This document shows, piece by piece, positions 58,449-64,000 of a stretch of DNA of 64,000 nucleotides. Source of the DNA: Salsipaludibacter sp963735045 (GTDB taxonomy: Bacteria; Actinomycetota; Nitriliruptoria; Nitriliruptorales; Nitriliruptoraceae); the NCBI GenBank assembly GCA_963735045.1, contig CAVTIZ010000003.1, positions 1,798,001 through 1,862,000 on the forward strand, written 5' to 3'. The translations under genes and the position numbers were made by a program. Under the pieces are notes generated by a model. The model saw nothing but the letters and a program-made list of their open reading frames with translations. It made no database searches and was not told where the DNA came from. The first letter of the stretch is position 1. Every line of letters begins with the position of its first letter.

Positions 58449-59385
58449 CCTTCGGGTCGTCCAGCAGCTCGCGACCCCCACCGGTGTAGGCGTTGCGACC
58501 CTGGTCCAGCACGTAGCCACGGTCGCAGATCTGGAGGCAGCGCCGGGCGTTCTGCTCGACCATGATGATCGACACGCCGGCCTCGTTGATGCGCTTGGCG
58601 TTGATGAAGACCTCGTCCTGGAGGTCCGGGGACAGCCCCGCGGAGGGCTCGTCCATCAGCATGACCTCGGGCTCCATCATCAGCGCCCGACTCATCGCCA
58701 GCATCTGGCGCTCACCACCCGACAGGGCACCGGCCCGCTGCCCGAGCCGCTCCCCCAGGCGGGGGAAGGTCTCGACCATGTCCTGCAACCGGCGGTCGAA
58801 CTTCGACTGGTCGAGGTAGCAGCCCATCTGGAGGTTCTCGCGGATGGTCAGGCTCGGGAACACGTTCTCGGTCTGCGGCACGTAGCCGATGCCCATCGAC
58901 ACCAGCTTGTGGGCCGGGGCGTCGGCGATGTCCTCGCCCTGGAAGGTGACCGTGCCCGACCGCACCGGGATCAGGCCGAACAGGGCCTTGAGCAGGGTGG
59001 ACTTGCCGGCCCCGTTGGGCCCGACGATCCCGACGATCTCGCCCTCGTGGAGGGTCAGGTCACACCCGTTGAGGATGTCGACCTCGGGCACGTAGCCCGC
59101 CACGACGTTGGTGACCTCGATCAGCACCGGGGTGTCGGGCACCACGGCGCCGGCGCCGGCAGTGTCCATGTCGTCGTGCACGCCGCGCTCGACGTCGGCG
59201 TCACCCGTGGCCTCGGCCCGGGTCAGGGCGTCCGCCTCCGCGGCCTCGGCCTGGCGCTGCGCCTGGTCCGGGTCCAACGTCTCACCCATGCGCTGGTCGG
59301 CTCGTGTCACCTCGCCGTCGTCGCCGACGACATCGGGCTCTCGGGCCTGACCGTCCCGACCCTCGTTGTGCTGACCGTCGCTCAT
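58408..59385 (-). CDS. livF: Branched-chain amino-acid ABC transporter ATPase, LivF type
   Basis: A protein of 325 residues. The ATPase domain starts near residue 86: Walker A GPNGAGKST at about 122-130, the Q-loop YVPQTENVFPSLTIREN, the signature ALSGGERQML and Walker B VMLMDEPSAGLSPDL, then VEQNARRCL. The N-terminal 85 residues are a highly acidic extension (many Asp, Glu and Ala) not found in standard LivF of about 240 residues. The start ATG overlaps the livG stop. It drives import of branched-chain amino acids or related ligands with LivG/H/M. Confidence 0.92.
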   Translation of the reverse strand: MSDGQHNEGRDGQAREPDVVGDDGEVTRADQRMGETLDPDQAQRQAEAAEADALTRAEATGDADVERGVHDDMDTAGAGAVVPDTPVLIEVTNVVAGYVPEVDILNGCDLTLHEGEIVGIVGPNGAGKSTLLKALFGLIPVRSGTVTFQGEDIADAPAHKLVSMGIGYVPQTENVFPSLTIRENLQMGCYLDQSKFDRRLQDMVETFPRLGERLGQRAGALSGGERQMLAMSRALMMEPEVMLMDEPSAGLSPDLQDEVFINAKRINEAGVSIIMVEQNARRCLQICDRGYVLDQGRNAYTGGGRELLDDPKVIELYLGTLAQVD

Positions 59386-60293
59386 GCGAGTGCCTCCTGG
59401 GGGGCGGTGTCGTCGGGGTCGTCGTGGCTGGACCCCAGGTAGGCGTCGATGACCTGGGGGTCCTTGGAGATGTCGTCCGGGGTGCCCTCGGCGATGATCG
59501 CCCCCTCCGCCATGACCACCACCCAGTCGGCGATCTCGTGGACCACGTCCATGTCGTGCTCGACGAAGATCACGCTCATGCCCTCGTCACGCAGGCCCAC
59601 GACGTGGCCCAGCAGCGACTGCGTCAGGGCCGGGTTGACCCCGGCCATCGGCTCGTCGAGCATCACCAGCCGCGGGTCCGTCATCAGTGATCGCGCCATC
59701 TCCAGCAGCTTGCGCTGGCCGCCCGACAGCGTGCCGGCGTACTCGTCGCGCATGTGGTCCATCTTGAAGCGCTCGAGCAGGCGGTCGGCGCGTTCCTCGA
59801 TCGACTCCTCCTGCTCGGCCCAGATCGGCTTGAACAGGGCGGGCAGGAACCGCTCCCCGATCTGCTCCTTGACGCCCAGCTTCATGTTCTCGATGACCGG
59901 CAGGCGGGTCAGCGACTTGGTGAGCTGGAAGGTCCGGACCATGCCCTGGCGTGCGAGCTGGTTCGGCGAGATCCGGTTCGGCAGTTGGTCACCATCGAAC
60001 ACGACCTCGCCCTCGTTGGCGCTGTCGAAGCCCGTCAGCAGGTTGAAGAAGGTCGTCTTGCCGGCACCGTTGGGTCCGATCAGGGCCGTGATCCAGTGCC
60101 GCTGGACCTCGAGGTGGTCGACGTCCACGGCCTTGAGGCCCCCGAAGTTGCGGACCAGGCCGTCGACCCGCAGGATCGGGTCGGGCTTGGACGAACCCGG
60201 GACGGACTCGACCTCGGCCGGGGGTTGGCGCGGATAGTCCTCGGCCGTGGTCGTGTCACCGGGACCGGTGTCGCTCATCGCATCGCCTGTCAT
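59382..60293 (-). CDS. livG: Branched-chain amino-acid ABC transporter ATPase, LivG type
   Basis: A protein of 303 residues: ILRVDGLVRNFGGLKAV, Walker A GPNGAGKTTFFN, RTFQLTKSLTRLPV, the signature TLSGGQRKLLEMAR, Walker B VMLDEPMAGVNP and the switch VEHDMDVVHEIADW. A disordered N-terminal extension of about 38 residues precedes the domain. ATG 60293 overlaps the livM stop; ATG 60278 is an alternative. It pairs with LivF as an ATPase heterodimer. Confidence 0.92.
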   Translation of the reverse strand: MTGDAMSDTGPGDTTTAEDYPRQPPAEVESVPGSSKPDPILRVDGLVRNFGGLKAVDVDHLEVQRHWITALIGPNGAGKTTFFNLLTGFDSANEGEVVFDGDQLPNRISPNQLARQGMVRTFQLTKSLTRLPVIENMKLGVKEQIGERFLPALFKPIWAEQEESIEERADRLLERFKMDHMRDEYAGTLSGGQRKLLEMARSLMTDPRLVMLDEPMAGVNPALTQSLLGHVVGLRDEGMSVIFVEHDMDVVHEIADWVVVMAEGAIIAEGTPDDISKDPQVIDAYLGSSHDDPDDTAPQEALA

Positions 60294-61285
60294 CGGTCCG
60301 CCAGCATCATCTCGTTGCGGTCGCCGAACACGCCCTGGGGTCTGAAGGCCATCAGGAGCATCAGCCCCAACCCGACCAGCATGAAGCGGATCGAACCTCC
60401 CCGGACCCCGGCCGTGACGGCCGCCGGCACGATGCCGACGTTGACCAGTCCGTCGAGCACGTTGTTGGTCAGCGACAGGATGACCCAGAACGCGATCGCG
60501 CCGAAGATCGGCGACCAGATGCGTCCCACGCCACCCAGGATCAGCGCCGTCCAGATGAAGAAGGTCACGGGCGGCGAGTAGGCGTCGGGCTGGACCGTGG
60601 ACTGCCCGACCGACAGCACGATGCCGGCCAGTCCGCCGATCACCCCACCCAGGATCAGGCTCTGCATCTTGTAGAAGTAGGCGTTCTTGCCCAGTGCGCG
60701 GGCGGCGTCCTCGTCCTCGCGGATCGACTTGAGGACACGACCCCACGGGCTGCGCATCAGCAGCCACACCAGGATGGTCACCAGGATCGCCAGTGCCCAG
60801 CCCAGCACGATGATCCAGGCCTGGTTGCCGAACACCTCGATGCTGCCGACCCCGTAGCGCTGGGACGGGTCGAACGGACTCCAGACGTAGAAGCCGTCCG
60901 CGAAGCCGTTGATCCCGTTGGACCCGCCGGACCATTCGGTCAGTGCCACGGATCTGAACGTGAGTCGGATGATCTCCGACGCCGCGATCGTCACGATGGC
61001 GAGGTAGTCGCTGCGCAGCCGCAGGGTCGGCAGGCCCAGCAGCAGGGCCAGGCCCACCGCCGCGAGCAGGCCGATGATGAAGGCCAACCACACCGGCGCG
61101 TTGTACTGGGTGATGGAGATCCCCACCCCGTAGGCGCTGATGGCCATGAAGCCCACCTGCCCGAAGTTCAGCAGGCCGGTGTAGCCGAAGTGGACGTTGA
61201 GTCCCACGGCGGCGATGGCGTAGACCGCGGCTTCGCGGGACAGGCCCGCGAGGACCGCGTTTCGGAAGATGACATCCCAGTCCAT
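60290..61285 (-). CDS. livM: Branched-chain amino-acid ABC transporter permease, LivM type
   Basis: A permease of 331 residues with about nine helices. Family motifs are AAVGLNVHFGYTGLLNFGQVGFM, GLPTLRLRSDYLAIVTIAASEIIRL, SPWGRVLKSIREDEDAARALGKN (EAA-type loop) and ALILGGVGRIWSPIFGA, ending in GLGLMLLMAFRPQG. It forms the membrane pore with LivH. The start is two bases after the livH stop. Confidence 0.92.
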   Translation of the reverse strand: MDWDVIFRNAVLAGLSREAAVYAIAAVGLNVHFGYTGLLNFGQVGFMAISAYGVGISITQYNAPVWLAFIIGLLAAVGLALLLGLPTLRLRSDYLAIVTIAASEIIRLTFRSVALTEWSGGSNGINGFADGFYVWSPFDPSQRYGVGSIEVFGNQAWIIVLGWALAILVTILVWLLMRSPWGRVLKSIREDEDAARALGKNAYFYKMQSLILGGVIGGLAGIVLSVGQSTVQPDAYSPPVTFFIWTALILGGVGRIWSPIFGAIAFWVILSLTNNVLDGLVNVGIVPAAVTAGVRGGSIRFMLVGLGLMLLMAFRPQGVFGDRNEMMLADR

Positions 61286-61287
61286 GC

Positions 61288-62622
61288 TCAGCCGATCCGT
61301 TCAGCGCGACCGAGGATGCCCTGGGGTCTGATCACGAGGATCACGACCAGCACCAGCATCGCGGCGGCGTTCTTGAGTTCCGAGGGGATCACGAGGGTCG
61401 ACATCTGGATGAAGATGCCGACCACCAGGCTGCCGACCAGGGCGCCGTAGGCGGTCCCGATGCCACCCAGGATCATGCCGGCGAACACGGGCAGCAGCAG
61501 ACGGAAGCCCATGATCCAGCTGACCGACTCGCCCACGCCCCACAGGATCCCACCGAGTGCGGCCAGCCCGGCGCCCATCGCCCACACCAGCAGGATCACG
61601 CGTTCGACGTCGATTCCCGACGACTCGGCGAGGTCGCGGTTGTCCGACACGGCCCGCATCGCCCGACCGAGTCGGGTCTTCTGCAGCATCAACCCGACGC
61701 CGACCAGCACCACCACCGCCAGGGCGACCGACCACAGGTCCTTGGGCGCCAGCACGATCGGGCCGATCTGGACGCCGCGCTGGATCGCGTAGTCGGAGTA
61801 GGACCGGGGGTCGCCACGGAAGAAGTACAGCATCGAGTAGCGCATGAACAGCGACAACCCGATGGTGATCACCAACTGCGAGATCAATCCGATCCCACGT
61901 TTGCGCAGGGGTCGGAAGATCCCGAGGTCGAGCAGGGCGCCGGTCGCGGCCGTGGCGATGACGGCCAGGATGGCGGCCAGGATGAGGTTCATCCCGATGG
62001 TGACGTTGAAGACGTAGGCGATGATCGCGCCGAGCGAGATCAGGTCGCCGTGGGCGAAGTTGACCAGCTGGGTGGTGCCGAAGACCAGCGACAGCCCGAT
62101 GGCCATCATCGCGATCAGCAGGCCCAGCTTGATCCCCTCGACCAGCAGTTGCAACACCAACCGCGAGGTCCCACTCCCCACACCGGTCGTCCCGGCGGGC
62201 GCATCGCCCAGCGGGAACAGCACCGGTCGCACCTGCGCCGGGTTGAGGGTCAGGGTGCGCGACGGCGTCTCCGCGTCACGCAGGCTCACGCCCTCGGGGA
62301 AGGACTCGAGGTCGACCTCGATCGTGTACTCGCCCGGGTCGTCGACCGACACCGCCCAGGCCCCGTCGGCGTCGGAGTCGGCCTCGCCGGCAACGGCGCC
62401 GCCGTTGTCGGTGACCACGACGTGCACGCCCTCCACGGGCTCGGGTCCCTCCTCGCCCGGGTTGACGAACCGGCCCTGGAAGCCGATGTCGGGGGTCTCG
62501 TCCTGGGCATGTGCGGGCGAGGAGGCGAAGGCACCGAGTGCGACCAGCAGCATGGTCAGGAACAGGAGCCCGAGGCGCCCAGCGCGACTCGTCGGGCCCA
62601 TGGTCGTCGTCGTGGTTGTCAT
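61288..62622 (-). CDS. livH: LivH-type permease with a secreted N-terminal domain
   Basis: A protein of 444 residues, about 150 longer than standard LivH. Residues 1-39 form a signal peptide with an AHA cleavage motif. Residues about 45-135 resemble a carboxypeptidase-regulatory/transthyretin-like beta-sandwich (GFQGRFVNPGEE, VHVVVTDNGG, DGAWAVSVDDPGEYTIEV). From about 155 it is a normal LivH permease: AIGLSLVFGTTQLVNFAHGD, TRLGRAMRAVSDNRDLAESSGI and LPVFAGMILGGIGTAYGAL. The extra domain would face outside, where the binding protein docks. It heads the livHMGF operon, with a promoter at 62658-62686. Confidence 0.9.
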   Translation of the reverse strand: MTTTTTTMGPTSRAGRLGLLFLTMLLVALGAFASSPAHAQDETPDIGFQGRFVNPGEEGPEPVEGVHVVVTDNGGAVAGEADSDADGAWAVSVDDPGEYTIEVDLESFPEGVSLRDAETPSRTLTLNPAQVRPVLFPLGDAPAGTTGVGSGTSRLVLQLLVEGIKLGLLIAMMAIGLSLVFGTTQLVNFAHGDLISLGAIIAYVFNVTIGMNLILAAILAVIATAATGALLDLGIFRPLRKRGIGLISQLVITIGLSLFMRYSMLYFFRGDPRSYSDYAIQRGVQIGPIVLAPKDLWSVALAVVVLVGVGLMLQKTRLGRAMRAVSDNRDLAESSGIDVERVILLVWAMGAGLAALGGILWGVGESVSWIMGFRLLLPVFAGMILGGIGTAYGALVGSLVVGIFIQMSTLVIPSELKNAAAMLVLVVILVIRPQGILGRAERIG

Positions 62623-62657
62623 GTCGCTCCGACCGGGTCGTTGGGCAGCCGGGGGGC

Positions 62658-62686
62658 AGACTAGTCATTCGCCTCGGCCCGTCGGC
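62658..62686 (-). promoter_or_regulatory. Promoter of the livHMGF operon
   Basis: Minus-strand GCCGAC (62681-62686) and TAGTCT (62658-62663) are 17 bp apart. The start site should be near 62651, about 30 nt before ATG 62622. Confidence 0.5.
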
Positions 62687-62756
62687 ACGTCGCGGGAAAA
62701 CCGACCGGCGTGACGCGCGTCGACGCACCCGTCTCCGGGGCGTGGGCGACCACGTC

Positions 62757-62816
62757 GAGGAGTCCGCCCGGGAGTCCGCCGAGGAGTCCGCCCAGGAGCC
62801 CGCCGAGGAGTCCGAT
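62757..62816. repeat. 12-bp tandem repeat between livH and the binding-protein gene
   Basis: Five units of GAGTCCGCC plus a variable CGG/GAG/CAG triplet stand in tandem in the 315-bp divergent gap. They are not inside any gene I accept. The rest of the gap holds the two promoters and a short CGCCCC-AC-GGGGCG inverted repeat near 62820-62833. Confidence 0.75.
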
Positions 62817-62861
62817 CGGGCGCCCCACGGGGCGTCCGCTGTGCGCATGGAGTGCACCCCG

Positions 62862-62918
62862 GTGACGCGCGCCAACCAACTACCACTATCATAGGCAACC
62901 GTTCGCCAGATCTGGCGA
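62862..62918 (+). promoter_or_regulatory. Promoter and palindromic operator of the Liv binding-protein gene
   Basis: GTGACG (62862-62867) and TATCAT (62887-62892) are possible -35 and -10 with a 19-bp spacer. A perfect 16-bp palindrome, TCGCCAGATCTGGCGA, lies at 62903-62918, over or just after the start site and 19 bp before the ATG. The absence of a loop favours a DNA site for a dimeric regulator over an RNA hairpin. Confidence 0.5.
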
Positions 62919-62937
62919 CGCAGACGCAAGGACGAAC

Positions 62938-64000
62938 ATGATTGGGAAAACACGACTGCGGGCGGTGGCCGTACTCGGCGCCGCCTCGCTGGTCTTCGCT
63001 GCCTGCGGGGGGGACGACGACGGTGCATCCGAGACGTCGGAAGCACCCGCGTCCGACGCCGGCGACGAGGCCACGACCGAGTCCGAGGCCATGACCGAGG
63101 ACATGGAGTCCGAGGCCATGACCGAGTCCGAGGCCATGACCGAGTCCGAGACCTCGACCGAGGCAGCGGGCGGCGGTGGCGCAGGCGTGCTCGCCGGCGT
63201 TCGTGGCACCCTGCCGTCGGCGGACATCGGACAGGAGTTCCGCGACCGGCTGTTGGAGATCGACTCCGAGCTGACCGACTTCTCCTACTCCGGTGAGACC
63301 TACGACTCCATCATCATCACGGCCCTGGCCACTGCCGTGGCCGGCACCGACGACCCGTTGGCCGTCGCCAGCGAGATCGTCGGCGTCACCAAGGACGGTG
63401 AGACCTGCACGGACTATGCGGGCTGCATCGAGCTGATCGACGCGGGGACCGACATCGACTACGACGGCATCGGGGGGCCCTACACCTTCTCCGCGGCCGG
63501 CGAGCCGACCCAGGCCACCTTCGCCATCCTGCAGTACGGCGACGACAACCGCATCGACGACAGCCTGACGGAGTTCCGCGAGGCGGAGATCTCCGAGGAC
63601 CAGCTGCCCAGCGACGTGGCCACCCCCGAGGCATCCGGCGGCGAGTCCGACGGTGTCCTCACGGTCGGCACGCTGCTGCCGGAGACCGGTGACCTCGCCT
63701 TCCTCGGCCCCCCGGAGTTCGCGGGTGCTGAGCTGGCCGTCCAGGAGATCAACGAGGCGGGTGGCGTCCTCGACGCCGACGTCGAGCTGATCCAGGGCGA
63801 CTCGGGTGACACCAACACCGACATCGCCAACCAGACGGTCGACGAGCACCTCGCTGCAGGTGTCGACGCCATCATCGGTGCCGCGTCGTCGGGTGTCTCC
63901 TTCACCGTGATCGACAAGATCACGGCGGCCAACGTCATCCACTTCTCCCCGGCCAACACCTCGCCGGACTTCACCGCGTACGCGGACAACGGGCTGTACT
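62938..64000 (+). CDS. livK: Branched-chain amino-acid binding lipoprotein with a duplicated C-lobe fragment (runs off window)
   Basis: At least 354 residues are visible, cut by the window edge. The lipobox FAAC (Cys23) is followed by a linker repeating SEAMTE. Residues about 83-219 (GVRGTLPSADIGQEF, YDSIIITALATAVAGTDDP, DIDYDGIGGPYTF, FAILQYGDDNRI) match what normally ends a LivK-type protein. A normal N-lobe then begins at about 238 (VLTVGTLLPETGDLAFLGPPEFAGAELAVQEIN, GVDAIIGAASSGVSFTV). So an extra C-terminal fragment precedes the usual domain. AAGGA lies before ATG 62938. It is divergent from livHMGF and surely supplies its ligand. Confidence 0.88.
   Translation, partial: MIGKTRLRAVAVLGAASLVFAACGGDDDGASETSEAPASDAGDEATTESEAMTEDMESEAMTESEAMTESETSTEAAGGGGAGVLAGVRGTLPSADIGQEFRDRLLEIDSELTDFSYSGETYDSIIITALATAVAGTDDPLAVASEIVGVTKDGETCTDYAGCIELIDAGTDIDYDGIGGPYTFSAAGEPTQATFAILQYGDDNRIDDSLTEFREAEISEDQLPSDVATPEASGGESDGVLTVGTLLPETGDLAFLGPPEFAGAELAVQEINEAGGVLDADVELIQGDSGDTNTDIANQTVDEHLAAGVDAIIGAASSGVSFTVIDKITAANVIHFSPANTSPDFTAYADNGLY

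Noticed and set aside
1..64000. Phage, integrative element, CRISPR or toxin-antitoxin island
   Set aside because: No integrase, transposase, direct repeats with spacers, tRNA-adjacent attachment sites or composition break were seen. The genes are chromosomal housekeeping and transport functions.

Overview
The window is about 64 kb of very GC-rich chromosomal DNA, read as an actinomycete-type genome. The basis is codon use, frequent GTG starts, many 4-bp ATGA/GTGA gene overlaps, a CarD/CdnL-type RNA polymerase-binding protein, two HrdB-like group 1/2 sigma factors, LytR-CpsA-Psr and VanW envelope proteins, a coproporphyrin-type ferrochelatase with Fe-S cysteines, and an actinobacterial GlgC/GlgA pair. 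A 7TM-HD (PgpH-type) phosphodiesterase is not typical of the well-studied actinomycetes, so a deep lineage such as Nitriliruptoria is my guess, not a demonstrated assignment. I saw no rRNA, tRNA, phage, IS element or CRISPR array.

Layout. 0-4.6 kb: a thioredoxin-like lipoprotein with its CcdA partner, an intergenic cluster of GATGTG motifs and hairpins, a membrane protein plus HTTM-domain protein pair, and a hemolysin III-family protein that seems to start at CTG. 4.7-18 kb: a DUF3105 lipoprotein, a GNAT/epimerase/aldo-keto reductase operon, an ABC-F ATPase with an EamA transporter, a cell-wall amidase, a 5'-3' exonuclease, a 1-Cys peroxiredoxin, RidA, an AlkA-type glycosylase and a PBP4-type carboxypeptidase. 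17.7-24.8 kb: two paralogous sigma factors flanking a cation antiporter and a YibE/F protein, then VOC and alkyltransferase-like proteins. 24.8-35.2 kb: the HD phosphodiesterase, then pantothenate kinase, ferrochelatase and a run of three envelope genes (LCP, VanW, membrane-anchored zinc peptidase). 35-43 kb: aldo-keto reductase, SIMPL, SurE, uridine kinase, pirin, a flavin monooxygenase, a LuxR regulator with helical repeats, and a macro-domain protein.

43-53 kb: a polar amino-acid ABC transporter; a terC gene broken by two apparent one-base insertions and preceded by a clear yybP-ykoY manganese riboswitch; a metallo-beta-lactamase-fold protein; a YbaK deacylase; and glgC-glgA. 53-57.8 kb: a DUF445 protein, an 875-bp gap holding a strongly supported but unidentified structured RNA on the minus strand, carD, a repeat-rich gap, a methyltransferase and an ankyrin protein. 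57.9-64 kb: 5-formyl-THF cyclo-ligase and a branched-chain amino acid (Liv) transport locus, livHMGF on the minus strand and a divergent binding protein that runs off the window.

Most interesting points: the candidate ncRNA at 54493-54870, with several C(UUCG)G hairpins, a GNRA hairpin, strand-specific G-U pairs, promoter and terminator; the Liv locus, whose binding protein carries an extra C-lobe fragment in front of a normal N-lobe and whose LivH carries a secreted beta-sandwich-like domain; and the manganese riboswitch upstream of the double-frameshifted terC. All calls rest on reading the sequence without database searches. Start codons were chosen from ribosome-binding sites, overlaps and family length.
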